A DNA stretch of 64,000 nucleotides from assembly GCA_000442015.1 (NCBI GenBank), contig KE560971.1:37425-101424 (forward strand). The letters run 5' to 3'. The notes under the pieces were generated by a model. The model was not told the origin of the DNA. It did no database searches and saw only the letters and a program-made list of their open reading frames with translations. Origin of the DNA: Rozella allomycis CSF55 (taxonomy: Eukaryota; Rozellomycota). The position numbers and the translations under genes were made by a program. Below, one piece after another: positions 1-11,927 of the stretch; position 1 is the stretch's first letter, and the number at the start of each line of letters is the position of its first letter.

Positions 1-215
1 CAAAAAATTAATAATCAAATTNGTGAGTATAGTATGTTAAAGAAGCCAAGTAAACTTTGAATAAAGGAAAATCATTTCTCGTGTTCCAAACTCCCCTATG
101 TTAATACAAATTGTGTCAAATAATAAAAGTTAATTACTTTTATTAGTTTGTGCCACGCTTGTTAAATCCATTTATCAAAACCCCGTAGAATGATATAAGC
201 GCCCCAATTAGTGTT

Positions 216-703
216 GTTAACGGCTCGGCTCGGCTCGGCTCGGCTCGGCTTGACCTCGGCTGGCACCATGACTCTCAGCCGAGCCGNCGTGGAATATTAC
301 CATGCTAGCCTTTTCCTTTTCCACGTTAAAAAGAATGGACAAGAAGAGTGGAAGAATGTTCAACCAAATCAGCAAAGGGAGAATATGATCAAACTCGAAC
401 AACATAGAAAGTTCATATACCTGTATCATTACCGTTATAGCAAAGGCATTCAAATAATTCGATTGAAGCTGCCTTTTCACTTTATCGATTCTTTTTTCTG
501 TTTCTAACGTATCAATGTCAGAATCATCCTGATGATTATTTTTGTCTTCAATTAAAGACTCCATTTTATTATCCTCCTGCNGATACAATCATCAGAGAAT
601 TTTATCAGTTTTATTGAACATGTCATTGATATGAACAAAAAATTAATAATCAAATTTATTAACCTCAGCTCGGTCGGCTGAGTGTTTTGGCCAAGCCGTT
701 AAC
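216..703. repeat. Candidate inverted-repeat element with GGCTC-rich ends
   Basis: The left end reads GTTAACGGCTCGGC and the right end, read on the other strand, reads GTTAACGGCTTGGC, so the termini match at 13 of 14 positions in inverted orientation. Inside the left end the pentamer GGCTC is repeated about six times (221-250). AGCCGAGCCG at 277-286 is its reverse complement and could fold back on it. The GC-rich ends stand out against AT-rich surroundings. Two contig joins (287 and 581) lie inside, so the true length is uncertain. It could be a small non-autonomous DNA transposon or an assembly-disrupting hairpin; no transposase is visible. Confidence 0.35.
288..564 (-). CDS. Small hypothetical membrane protein, 3' end cut at contig join
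   Basis: An open frame starts with ATG at 564 and runs about 92 codons to the N at 287, where the contig ends, so the C-terminus is unknown. The N-terminal 30 residues are acidic and charged. They are followed by two hydrophobic stretches (around residues 42-60 and 64-82) that could span a membrane. No family is recognised. It sits entirely on one tiny contig inside the candidate inverted-repeat element, so it may be element-derived or a chance frame. Confidence 0.3.
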
Positions 704-1029
704 TACAAAGGTTTAGTCACATGATAATTTTGTCCAAATATTTTAATTTAATACTTGAAATTATGTACAAAAATTTTATTTATTAGTTATTTAACGGCGA
801 GACCTTAATAAGATTTGTTCGTGTGCACCTCTTCTGTTATATAACATGATACCCATTCCAAGACAAGCACTAACGGATAAACTTGANTGATCGATTTGAC
901 AGAACGATTCCAAGTTCCATGTTTTGACGCTTATGTATCATAAATACTTTAAAATGATAATAAAATGTAAATAACTTTAAATGTTGCGTCAGATATTGGT
1001 GATCAATATTTCGAAAATTTACAAAAGTC

Positions 1030-1293
1030 ATGGACTTGAAAGACTTTCTATATTTCACCGCACCAGTTCTTTACAAGGAATGTCTTGTTGAAAAGTATGC
1101 TCATCTTAATGAGCAGTATAATATTATGATTGATAATATACACAGTGAGTTATATCGATATCTAACTGGATCTGAGCATTATAATGAATATTTACCTGAG
1201 CCCAAAGTAATATCTTGCGGCCGAGTTTTTAAAAAATCGGAGCCAGTGTATAGATGCAAGTAAAATTTCCAGTTGATTTGGAATAGGGATTGT
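1030..1293 (+). CDS. UBR1: UBR1 E3 ubiquitin ligase, N-terminal fragment (first half of UBR box)
   Basis: ATG at 1030 opens a frame ending in residues CGRVFKKSEPVYRCK, the start of the UBR-box zinc finger that binds N-terminal degrons. A 27-nt intron (1261-1287, GTAAAA...ATAG) joins this to codons for K-D-C, the next conserved UBR-box residues, just before the N at 1294. The rest of the finger begins at 7890 with C-M-E-C-F. Only about eight residues of the family consensus are missing between the two pieces, so this is the 5' part of the gene at 7890-11927. The 6.6-kb contig in between appears misplaced. A minus-strand frame here is a shadow. Confidence 0.85.
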
Positions 1294-1294
1294 N

Positions 1295-1733
1295 ACATTT
1301 TCAAAACCCATCTGTCCTCTGGTTTTACTCTATCAATAAACTTCTCAACCACCTTAATTTGACCAAGAGCACATGCATAGAGAAAGAAAGAGTCAAAATA
1401 ATAAGTTGTGGAAAAAATCCAGTTGTATGCCTTTGAAAGAATCTTGTCTGTCAAAAATACATCTCCCTGTTTAATAAATAGACCGAAAAGGTCTAGTTTA
1501 ATATCCAAAGGACCTGTTCTATAAATAGAGACGTATTTTGAGGCATCTATTTGTTGTCCAGACTTTATAGTTCTTTTCAATTGTAACTTTACTCCAACCT
1601 CATCTTGTTTGTCCCCTTCGACAAGATATATGAGATCACTTGCGTAGACACTTTTTTTCAGCGCATCTCTGCCACATAATACATGTGAGAAGAGCAAATA
1701 AATAACCAGCAAAATGTGCATATCACGTTTCAT
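1295..1733 (-). CDS. Secreted ankyrin-like protein, C-terminus lost at contig end
   Basis: The start chosen is the ATG at 1733, since it begins a typical signal peptide (MKRDMHILLVIYLLFSHVLC). The mature part is about 125 residues up to the N at 1294, where the contig ends, so the C-terminus is missing. The segment around DSFFLYACALGQIKVVEKFI resembles one ankyrin repeat (helix-turn-helix with the ACALGQIKVVE pattern). The frame continuing past the N belongs to another contig and should not be joined to it. Function unknown; possibly a secreted or luminal ankyrin-type protein. The ankyrin assignment rests on one repeat and is tentative. Confidence 0.5.
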
Positions 1734-2156
1734 GGACCCTTGTAAAACCCTGGCATTGTCTGATAGATGTAAAGTGATGGATTGTGTCAAGTGACAAGTT
1801 AATTTTATGGTCCGATGAAACTGATGTTTATTTTAATTCTCTAATTTATAGTGTAATCAATGTCTAATCTACCATTGTTTTTCTGAATTTTCGGAAATCC
1901 CCTGCATTTATTTTTTTCACTGCCTCAGCCACGACAGCGTTCTCTTAAGATCCTTAACCTTGTTTTGTTCGCAAAACACCTCGTAGGTTTAAGATTGAGT
2001 CATAATGACGCTAAATTCGGTTAAACCAGAGTGCCTTTTCGCTATATTTACTGTTCAGTTGTAGTACTGTGCAGACCATTGTGAAAGGACAAATTCTAAC
2101 AAATAAAAATAATTTAATTCCCAATCTTTCGAAAAATTAAATGCTTAATAATTTAT
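1734..2156. other. Intergenic, no gene seen
   Basis: This stretch lies between the start of the ankyrin-like gene and the stop of the next gene, both on the minus strand. It is AT-rich with scattered stops in all frames. I see no tRNA, repeat or recognisable regulatory element. It should contain the promoter of the ankyrin-like gene and the 3' region of the neighbour. Confidence 0.5.
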
Positions 2157-2684
2157 TTATGCTCTCTTGTACCACAAGGAAAAACTTGCGCTGTGCACGT
2201 AGTTAGCCCATCCTTCATATTGTACCCTAGGTTCAAATGTTATCTTCATTCCAGGTTGGACTGTTGGGAGGTCTGCATCTGGCATTGTCCAAGTATATTT
2301 TTGAGGCACTCCTCTTAAATTTTCATCAGTGGACTTCGTATTACTATAAACGCCTTCAAATTTTTTCTTTTCATCGCCGTTATGAACAATTCTAACATCT
2401 GCTGTGGAGCTGCCGTCATGAGTGTACCATCCTTGATCATGAGACATCACGGTCAAGGTTACATTCAAAACCTTTCTAAATGAAACGTTTTCTGGGATAG
2501 AAATAGACAAGTATTCGCCTTTTGTATTGCCAGAATGATAGTGTGCTAACTTGTCAGAGGATGAAGTAATTTGGATCTCTTTAGCAGGAGCTTCGTAAGA
2601 AACACTCATGCGTCCCGTTGGAATGAGGGTGGAAGACACAAAGAGAGTGTTGATAAATAGAAAAAAACTGACCAACAACATCAA
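2157..2684 (-). CDS. Small secreted protein of unknown function
   Basis: The 175-residue frame begins with two methionines and a strong hydrophobic signal peptide (about residues 1-18). The mature chain is rich in Ser/Thr and alternating hydrophobic residues, suggesting a beta-sandwich. A motif SHDQGWYTHDG near the middle may be a conserved turn, but I cannot place it in a named family with certainty. There are no membrane segments after the signal, and one potential N-glycosylation site (NVT) is visible. It appears intronless, unlike most neighbours. It is probably a secreted carbohydrate- or ligand-binding protein; that is inference. Confidence 0.65.
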   Translation of the reverse strand: MMLLVSFFLFINTLFVSSTLIPTGRMSVSYEAPAKEIQITSSSDKLAHYHSGNTKGEYLSISIPENVSFRKVLNVTLTVMSHDQGWYTHDGSSTADVRIVHNGDEKKKFEGVYSNTKSTDENLRGVPQKYTWTMPDADLPTVQPGMKITFEPRVQYEGWANYVHSASFSLWYKRA

Positions 2685-2888
2685 GAATTTTCAGACAAGG
2701 GTTTGATCTACTGAATCCTTTTTTACAGATCTGGTTTCCAAAAAGGAAAAAAAGACATAATTTCAATAAAGAATAAGGACTTAGGTTTAAAAGGTGGAAA
2801 AGAATGACTTGCTGCATACTTACAGTCTACTTTTACTCATTACCAAAAACAATATCCGTTATAAAAATTCCTTCATTTTATGTGGCAT

Positions 2889-2961
2889 GGCTCTTTGGCG
2901 CAATTGGTAGCGCAATCGACTCCAGATCGATAGGTTACAGGTTCAAATCCTGTAGGGGTCA
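2889..2961 (+). tRNA. tRNA-Trp (anticodon CCA)
   Basis: The 73-nt sequence folds as a cloverleaf: acceptor GGCTCTT pairs with AGGGGTC (with G-U pairs), then discriminator A. The D arm is GCGC...GCGC with GG in the loop, and the anticodon stem ATCGA/TCGAT carries loop CTCCAGA with anticodon CCA. The T arm is ACAGG-TTCAAAT-CCTGT. A run of six Ts begins directly after the gene (2962-2967), a good RNA polymerase III terminator. There is no intron. The B-box consensus GGTTCAAATCC is present. Confidence 0.94.
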
Positions 2962-3043
2962 TTTTTTGCGTTTTGCAATCATAATTTAGCTTTTAAACTA
3001 TTTTCGACCCTTTAGTTGAATTGTGCTCCTAGTAACCATTTCA

Positions 3044-4672
3044 ATGGTAAACAATATTATCACGTAAAATCAGTCGTCCAAAAAGTCTTCGGCTAAATCT
3101 AAAGCGTCCGCTGGATCAAAGAAAGGTTCAGCTGGATCGAAAAAAGGAGCGAGCGCAGGAAAAGAAGTGGCATCTACTGGCCCCACGATTGAAGAAATGC
3201 AACAAAAATTGGAAGCTATGAAATTGGAAGTTGAAGCCGAAAAGGCAGAAAGAAACTATTTTCAATTGGAAAGGGTATCATGATTGTTATTTCTTTACCA
3301 GGATAAAATTGCCTCGTTTTGGGAGATTGCAAAAAATGAGGCGGATTCTCTCAAGGCAGAAGTGAGAAACAAAGACAAGGAGCTTGAAGAATTGGAAGAT
3401 AAGCATCAAGTTGAGATAAAGGTAATTTTGTTCAGCGTTTACGACTTTAGGTGTATAAACAAAAAGTGAAACATTTATTGTATGAATATCAAAACAATGT
3501 GACTCATTTACAACATGAGTCGGAACAAGCTCTGCAATTAGATCACGATGAAGCTGTGGAGAGAGAAAATGATCTTAAAAAAGACAAAAAAGCTTTAAAG
3601 TTAGAGCTGAAGGAGCTTGAGTTGGCAAATGAAGCAATAATCCGTGATTTGAAAGATAAGCATGATCAAGAAATAACGAAACTACGACAGGACTTTGAAC
3701 GAAGGCTAAAAGAAATGGGTTCAAAATATGAAAAGCGGATGAAAGTTTTAAGAGAAGACTTGGAATTGCGAAGGAAAAATGAAATTCATGAGATAGAGGA
3801 GCGAAAAAATACACAAATAAATACTTTGATGAAGAATCATGAGAAAGCATTTGCAGATATCAAGAATTACTACAATGACATTACTCTGAACAATCTAGCA
3901 TTAATCAATTCTTTGAAGGAGCAAGTTGAAGATATGAAGAAGAAGGAAGAAAAGAATGAAAAGCTGATGGCGGAAATAACAACTGAAAATAAGAGACTCT
4001 CTGAACCATTGCAAAAGGCTCTTGAAGAGGGTGATACTTTGAAGAAGAAGCTTGAGCAGTATGACAAGGACAAGAATTCTTTAGCCATGTCAAAAGCTCG
4101 CCTGAAATCTCTTGAAGAACAAATGAAGCAGATAAATTGGGAATATGAAGTGTTAAAACAAAAGAATGACTTGCTGACCAACGAACGAGATAATATGAAA
4201 GCCAAGTTTGCGCAAGTCGCACATGAAGCCCAGCAAAAGGCGGGAATGAAGAGTGCCGTCTTGGAAAAGAAAATGGATGCCTTGGTGGAACAATTAGAAA
4301 AGAAGGTACAATGATGATATGCAAAAAATAGGAAATTCAATTGAGCGAAATATTGAGGGCTTCTAATCTTGACCAAGGGGCTTTGGCAACTGTCAATAGA
4401 AAATTAGAAGAGGTATTAGAAGGAAAGAATAATACAATTCGTGATTTGCAAAACGAGCTTGCTAGACTGGCAAAAGTAAGGATTTAGATGATAATGAATA
4501 GGCATATAATGAGATGGTATTGATTGTAGAAGCGAAATTTACAGAGTATTCCATTCCTTCTGATGATCTTCATTTGAAAGCATATATATCAAAGAATAAT
4601 CACACGAAGAATTTGGATAAAAACACCGCTAGCTTTATTACCAGTACAAGATCGTTTATCGCTACGCAATAA
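3044..4672 (+). CDS. GAS8: GAS8 / DRC4, nexin-dynein regulatory complex subunit
   Basis: This is the coiled-coil subunit 4 of the dynein regulatory complex, which links axonemal doublets and tunes dynein in motile flagella. The protein is nearly all coiled coil and carries the family's hallmark [20 protein letters not shown], the N-terminal [16 protein letters not shown] block, and [15 protein letters not shown]. The C-terminal block ([29 protein letters not shown]) is also present. The ATG at 3044-3046 is followed at once by an intron. The other exons are joined by introns of 27, 27, 29, 26 and 26 nt (3047-3073, 3275-3301, 3422-3450, 4306-4331, 4476-4501). The N-terminus is Lys/Ser-rich, as in other members. 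Its presence implies a motile flagellated stage. Confidence 0.95.
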
Positions 4673-4781
4673 TAATGAAATAAAAAATAGTTTTCTATGT
4701 TTTTCTATCCAGTCATGGTGAGAGTAATTAGATGAACAACCATGAAAATTCCAAATATCAATTGACAAAATCGATCGCGAG

Positions 4782-7623
4782 ATGGAGTATGTTCCCTTGG
4801 ATCCAGAAGATTTAAATGAATCAAGCGTGCGTATAAACATGCCCAGACCTCAAAGATTAAGATCTTGGTCTGTTTTCGCACATGTAAATTGTATATTGTT
4901 TGCTAATCGAAGAAGGTTAAAGGTCACAAGACTGCAGTAGTAGGAGGATTTGCAGCTCTACTTTTACTTGTTACTTTCTCAGTACTGTTAGCTGGAAAAT
5001 CGGCACCAAGTGGTGTTCCCGTGCCGTCTGTGCCAGATAAAGACTTTAACAAAATTATTAATGTTTGGACACCTTCAAAACATCGTAGTTATAAATTATG
5101 TTTCTTATAGGAAATGATCCAGATAGATTATTGCTTGGAGACATATATTCAGGAAAGTATCGGATATTCAAATATGATGCTACATGGCAGAAATATAGTA
5201 TTTGATTCTAATCTAATTTAAAAAGGAAATGAAAGCAATTGGATTATTCTTGTCGATGATGGGAATTTAATTTTGAGCAATGTGGAATCCAAAGAAAATG
5301 TTAAATTGATTTCAGCAACAGATTTATCAAAAGTATGATGGAACATTTAAGATTTACAGTTTGGATTAGTTCTGAGTTCATCCAGTCAAGTTAAAATTTC
5401 TCCTTCTACCAATTATGTGCTGATAATGAAAAGCTACAATAAAGTATGTTTGAACTGTAATAGATAAAGGCATGGAGGCATTCATCAACATCAACACATG
5501 TATTGTTTGATTTAAAAACCAGAGAAATGAAAGAATTCAACGAGGGAAATCCAGTTCAGGTTGTTGAGTGGCACAGCTCCATCGATACAATAGTAAAGCA
5601 TAAAATACATGAAGAGAGGCATTTGTATCATTAGATAATAATTTGTATTTCCATGATGTCTTGAAAGATAAAACGATTCAAGTAACGAATGACGGAGTAA
5701 ACGAAAAAATATTCAATGGGATTGCTGATTGGGTTTACGAAGGTAGAAAATGATTCAAGCATTTCTTTAAGAGGAAATCTTTATGAAAAGCAAAGCCTTT
5801 GAATGGTCTCCGGATGGAAAGTATCTAGCATTCTATAAATTTGATGATTCTGACGTTCCGAATATAAACTATTTAGAATTTGATCATGATTCATATTCGA
5901 AAATAAAATCAATCAAGTATCCAAAAGTAAATTTGTTGTATTATCCAATATAGCCTGGTCATCCAAATCCCTACGTTTCTTTGCACGTTTATTCTTTGGA
6001 GAAACAAACGTTAAGCCAAATTGATTTAGATAAAATTTATAAAAAAGAAAATAGAATTGTCAATGAACTAGTTTGGATTGATAGTGAAAGATTTGTCGTT
6101 AGAGTTTTGAATAGAATTCAAAATGAGTCAAAATTGATTCTAATTGATGTTAGAAAACTTGAAGATTTACTTTTAATTTCTTCTAAAATTTATGAAATTG
6201 ACGGATGGATAGATTCAGTAGATTTTTTCTTTCAAGTTTAATACCAGAATGGAAAACTTAAAACATTCAAAACTAAAGAAGGAAAAATATTTTTATTAGA
6301 CTTGAATAACTATAAAAATTACAATCATGTATATTTAATCGATGTAACTCAAAGCTCGATAGATCATTCACCTATCCTCTTAAGTGCCAATGAAAACGAT
6401 TTCAAGTTTGATGTTTCTGAAATTTACGGTTACAATGAGCAAACTAATAAAGTGTATCTCAATCATTTTCCATTAAAATAGATACTTTGCTGCTGCTAAA
6501 CCATCGGCTACAAATCTTAACCTCTTTGCATCATCCTTGGATGGGAAGGAATTGACTCAGGTCACCAGTGGAGACTCTTACTACACTGCTTCATTTAATC
6601 CAACCTTAGATTACTACTTTTTACATTACGAAGGTCCAAAAATCCCTAAAACATATTTGAAGAAGATGAACGACCCTGGTAATAATGCCAGTTTGATGTC
6701 ATAGGATTTGAAAAGCTTATTGAAGACAATAAAGACTTTGAAGAAAACATAAAGGGAGTCAAATTGCCCTCAGTGGATTATATTCAAATTCCTAGTGGAA
6801 AGTTGATGTTGAACGTAAAGGTTCTTTATCCTCCAGGGTTTAACGCGACACTTAAAAATTATTACCCTGTTTTTATTCAAGTTTATAATGGGCCTTCAAG
6901 TCAAATGGTTACAAAGGAATATTCCAGATTTGAATATGGAACTCATTTGGCTTCAGCAGAAGATATTATTGTCGCATATGTGGATGGAAGAGGTACAGCT
7001 AACAGAGGGAAGGAATTTAAAATGAGTGTTTATAAAAAGCTTGGCAAGTATGAAAGTGAAGATCAAATCGCTGCAGCCAAATGGTTTTCTGAATCGCCTT
7101 TTGTTCGTAAAAGTTGCATTGCGATTCAAGGTTGGGTAAATAATTGAAATTCATCATATTCAAGAGCTATGGCGGATTCGTTGCCGCAAAAGTAATCGAA
7201 GCGAATAGCCCATACGTAAGAATTGGTGTCTCTGTTGCGCCAGTCACTAATTGGAAATTTTATGGTAATGAAAAGAGTTAAACTATTTTAGACACAATGT
7301 ACACTGAGAGGTACATGGGCTTGTACAAAGATGCAAATATAGCCAATTATGAATCTTCTGCTGTGCAGTCAACATCCGGGTTCTTGAATTCGCGGTTTAT
7401 GCTCATGCATGGTACAGGCGACGATAATGTTCATTTTCTGAATTCTGCGAGCCTAAGTCGCACTCTTCTTGATGGCGGTGTATACAATTTTGTGCAAAGG
7501 TATTATCCTGATTCTGACCACTCCATGAATAAAGATAGCAGGACAGCTGTTTGGGGTCCAATTTCGGAATTCTTATTCGAAAGTTTTAAACTTGCATCAT
7601 CAAACGAAAATAAAACATCTTAA
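4782..7623 (+). CDS. Dipeptidyl aminopeptidase, S9B family (DPP IV/Ste13-like), type II membrane
   Basis: This serine peptidase of the prolyl-oligopeptidase clan removes N-terminal X-Pro dipeptides. The N-terminal cytoplasmic segment (about 36 residues) is followed by one membrane anchor (VVGGFAALLLLVTFSVLLAG), then the beta-propeller with the diagnostic DWVYEEE and FEWSPDGKYLAFYKFDD blocks. The catalytic domain holds GW-SYGGF (the serine codon begins after an intron at about 7138-7167), Asp in GTGDDNVHF and His in DSDHSMN, so the triad is complete. At least ten introns of 26-30 nt restore the frame. The exon junctions between about 5090 and 5250 are not fully resolved. Fungal relatives act in the vacuole (DAP2) or Golgi (STE13); which applies here is unknown. 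Confidence 0.93.
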
Positions 7624-7889
7624 ATGATAATTCTTAACAATTTGTAAACGTTAGCAACTTACGACAGTTAAAATTGGGACCTTTACTTGATTAAATACAT
7701 TATTTTTGCTTTGTCAAAAAAGGTAAACAATAACATACATTTATTGGATCTTCTTCAAGAGCATTAGTCTCCAAACATTTACATTCGAAAATATTAATAT
7801 AAATTATAAACTTTAAGGACTATGGTATAACGAATTATGTACAAGTCTCGCAGTGCTCGTTAAATCGGACGGGGAGTTTCTAATAATAN

Positions 7890-10800
7890 TGCATGGAATG
7901 TTTTGATTGGGATGCACATAAAGATCATAATGTTACCTATCATTTGAGTTCGGGCGTTGGTGGTTGCTGTGATTGTGGTAAGAGATGCTGATAGGGATGA
8001 AAGGTGATCCGGAAGCTTGGAAACGGCCAATAAGATGTAAGAAGCATGGGATAGTTGTGCCATCCTCTCTTGATGAAATGGTATGAGAAAAAACATATTT
8101 TGATAAAAGGAAAACAATATGTTTAAGAAATTACCGTTTGAGGAGAATGCAAGATTGAGTGTTTCCACTGTGTTGAGTTACATAATTGAGAATATTAAAG
8201 ACGTTAAAGCGAGAGAAGAAGAAGTTGATGAAGGGGAAATCGCTGTGATATTGTACAATGATGAAACCCACTCTTACCAGCAAGTGATTGGAGTATTGCA
8301 AAGGGCCATAGGAGTGACCAAAGAACAAGGACAAAAAATGGCTGAAACTGTTGATAAAAGGGTAAAACGATATGAATAACATGATAGGGAAGAGAGATTG
8401 TAATTGTGAATTCCAACGTTGATTTATGTCGCCAAGTGGCTGCGATAATTTCATCTATTGGACTTTATGTGGAGCTTAAGAATCCAATAAAGTTTTGCAG
8501 ACAACAAATATGTTCGATTTTGTTGGATTGGTTGATTAAAGTTTGCAAGGGTCATCCAACGCTATGCCACATTGTTTCTCAAAAATTAGTTGAAAGCCAA
8601 GAAACATTGGACGTTTTACTGTTGAATGATATTCATCTTTGGAAGGAGATGAGAAATGGGATAAAAGAGATGTTGATTAATTCATTGCTAGTTGATGCTG
8701 AATGTAGGAATGAGATGGCATTATCGTTTACAAGGTGTTATCGTGAATTAGCTAATCAATTTTTCCAGAATATTGATAGAGGTAAATTCAGTAGAATAAA
8801 GTAAAAAGAGCCGGAAATGTCGATCATTTTCTTTTCAGTTCAAATATTTACAACGCCGAGATTAGCATTATTTGTTAGTGAAAAGGGATTTATATTTGAG
8901 ATTCTTTCTATTCTAAAAGAACAATTTGAGAAATGTGTGAAGGATGGTGAATTTGATTGTGATCATGAATTTGTTCAATTGAAGAGATATATTCATGTTT
9001 TTCTTGATTTGAGATACTTTTTGTCTACAGATTCAGTCAAGGAATACGCCCGCTCAAACAGTGAATTAAGGAATGCTTTTTTGGAGTTCTTTAGTTTGTT
9101 CCAAGGGATTGACAAATTTAAGAGAGAAGAGCAAATCCATGTGGAATATGAATCAGACTCATGGGTGAATGCTTTTAATCTATCTTTGCAGCTTTCAAAA
9201 ATCGTGACTCTAGTTTCTGAAATTTACAGAAATGAAATATCTTTTGAAATTGATTTTAAGAATGAAAATAAGAATGATTTTGTAACATATACAATGATCA
9301 TTTAGTTTAGATGGTTTCAAAGGATAGAATATCATTCCATTTGCCACTCCAATGGGTTTTTGGTGCTAGTCTATTCCATTGTAAGGCGATTGATAAAATT
9401 CCTGCGAATAGAATGAAGGAAATAATGGATGGGCCATTGAGTTTGTTTGTATTGGAATCGCAAGTGAGAAGTGGAATGTGGGTGAGAAATGGATTTTCCT
9501 TGAGAAATCAATTATTGAATTTCTGTGGTATTCAAATGAGAGAAGCTTGTTTTGATCCATGTTTCTATTTAATTCAGCTTGGGGCCATAAATTTAGGATT
9601 GGATGAGTTTTATGAATTTGTGTTACAAAGATTTGAGATTAATTTTGAATTGAATGATTCTAATTTAGTTTTTGCTGTTGAAGATTTTCTCCAATTGATT
9701 ATTATGATATTTAGTGAGAGAATGTGGCTTTGTGAGATGGATATTGAAAATGAAATAAAACGGGAGCTTGTGCATCAATTAATGCTTGGGCCAATTTCTT
9801 TTAGTGATTTGATTAAAAAAGTTCCTGAAAGACTTCAAAATCATTCTGATTTCTTGACAATCTTGAAATCACTGACAACGTTTAAATTCCCAGATTCTAT
9901 TAATGAGAATGGAGTTTATATTTTAAAGGATGAATTTTATTCATTGATTGATCCATTTTTTATTCATTATTCACGTAAAGATAAATCAAATCTTTATGAA
10001 AATTTGAAATCAATTGTGATTAAGCCACCGAAATTTAGGCCGCCAATTTTATTTGAAAATATTAATAATTTACTTTTTAATTCAATTTATTTAAATTTAT
10101 TAATAAAGTGTTTTAATTTGTGTGTTGAGACTTCAAATGATTCACTGATTGATACGTTGGTGTATTCGTGGCAATTGTTGGGATGTTCATTGTTGGAGAA
10201 TGAAGATTTGGAAACAAAAGAAGAAGTAATTTTAGTTTATGAAAATATTTTATCGTCAAGAAGAATGGAAATGTTTTCATCGCAAAGAAAAAGAATTGAT
10301 TCAAGTCTTGAAGAGTTGAAGAAATTGAAAGATGAACATTTTTTGAAACCCTTGTTGAATAGAGTTGATTTTGATGAAGAAAATGTAGACAAGAGAAAAT
10401 CCAAAGCGAATTTAAGAAGAAAGAAATTGATGGAAGAAATGGCCAAAGTTCAGCAATCAGCATTTTCTAAATTTGAAGAATATTTAACAGATGAAGAAGA
10501 AGAGCAAGAAGAAAATTATGAAATTTATCCGAGTTGGAATTTGCCAAGTGGAGTTTGCATTGTTTGCCAAGAAATGACGAGTGAAAATTCAACAAATTTT
10601 GGATTTCTTTCGTTTGTTCAATCAAGTCGTCTCTTAGGATATCAAGGAACTTTTATTTCAACTTGTGGGCATTCAATGCATTTGAATTGTTATTTCAATT
10701 ACAAAAAGAATTCTCCGTCATCGTTGGAGTATCAATGTCCTCTGTGTAAAACTCTTTGTAATTGTATTTTACCAGCAACTCCTTTGCAAAGTTCTTTTTA

Positions 10801-11927
10801 TGATGATTCTCCAATTTCAATCTTTGAATCTACTGATGTAAAATTATTAAAAGAGAATTTTGATATTCTGCTTGGTGGGCTTGAAAATTGTCTTTCTTTT
10901 ACTGCATTATCTACCCTGGTTGAGAAATTTACAGTTGAATCAAATTTATCTTTAAATCGAATTGTTGTTTTGAAAATGCTTTTAATTCTAGTTACCCTAA
11001 ATTTTAAACTATCACAAAGAGGAAATTCAGAAGATACAAAGAGAAGTGATGAAGAAATCAACAGTCACAATCTGCTTGGAATTCATAATGAATTAATCAA
11101 CAACGCTTCAAATGTTCAAAATTTTGTTGATCTTGTGGTTAAAATGCTCATTAAATCTCATCCAATCAATGGAAAAGAAAAATTCAAAAATGATTTCAAA
11201 ATTCTTTTCAATATTTTCAATTCAAGAATTTACAATGAAGAAATTAAAGAAATTGAAGAAATTGAAGAAATAAAAAATCAAAACTTAAATTTGTTTTTAA
11301 ACGCAACTCTTTTGCTCTTCAATGTTCATTTCAATGATGAATGGGAAATTAAAGCTGAAGATTTATTAGATAATTCTCTTCATGTTCAATCTGAATTATC
11401 ACCCTTGAAATTGATAAACTTTAAATCGTAAACTTGTTTGTTTCTTTAAATAGATTCAATTTAATCAATCTACCTGAAAGATTTGATTTACTTTTTAAAT
11501 TCAGAGATGAAAACCCTTGTTTAACTTGTAAAAATATTCCTTATGATCCAGCCTTGTGTTTATTCTGTGGAAGAATCCTTTGCTCTCGTTCTTATTGCTG
11601 CAACACTGGTGGGCTAGGCGAAGTTACAACTCACACAGAAGAGTAAACTTATTCCTTTCATTAAATAGACACGGCGTTGGTATTTATCTATTAATAAACT
11701 CTTGCATTATTTTAGTTCTTTACAGAGGAAAAGCTTGCTATTTACCTGCTCCATATCTCGATGAACATGGTGAATTAGACTTGGGTCTCAAAAAAGGAAG
11801 AATCCTCTTTCTCATTGAAAAAAGATATCTCGAAATTAAAAAAATGTGGATTCAACACAGATTACCAAACGTCATTGCAAGTAAACAAAAACATGAAGAC
11901 AGATTCATCAATTGGGATTTTCTTTAA
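7890..11927 (+). CDS. UBR1: UBR1 N-recognin E3 ubiquitin ligase, main part
   Basis: This E3 ligase of the N-degron pathway begins in mid UBR box (CMECF...DHNVTYHL...GGCCDCGDPEAWKRP...CKKHG). A ClpS-like adaptor domain follows (AVILYNDETHSYQQVIGVLQ...TVD, about 8240-8370). Then comes a long helical region, the RING-H2 (CIVCQ...STCGHSMHLNCYFNY...CPLCK, 10555-10750) and the C-terminal cap (CLFCGRILCSRSYCC, HGVGIYLL, APYLDEHGELDLGLKKGR, INWDFL). Introns of 26-29 nt join the exons, for example 11432-11457 and 11644-11669. The first half of the zinc finger lies at 1030-1293 on another contig. It ends 213 bp from the convergent EGF-repeat gene. Confidence 0.94.

Noticed and set aside
1179..1294. C-terminal extension of the ankyrin-like minus-strand frame across the N
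   Set aside because: It crosses a contig join and lies antisense to the UBR1 exon, whose UBR-box residues are unmistakable.
3575..4376. Minus-strand frames opposite GAS8
   Set aside because: Antisense shadows of coiled-coil codons; GAS8 is a clear family match on the plus strand.
4782..7623. Dipeptidyl aminopeptidase as a pseudogene, because of many in-frame stops
   Set aside because: Nearly every break coincides with a GT...AG segment of 26-30 nt whose removal gives the family consensus, and the catalytic triad is intact.
1295..7888. A 6.6-kb intron of UBR1 with nested genes
   Set aside because: The segment is bounded by Ns on both sides, the zinc-finger coding stops in mid exon at the N, and all other introns are tens of bases long. 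Contig misplacement is simpler.
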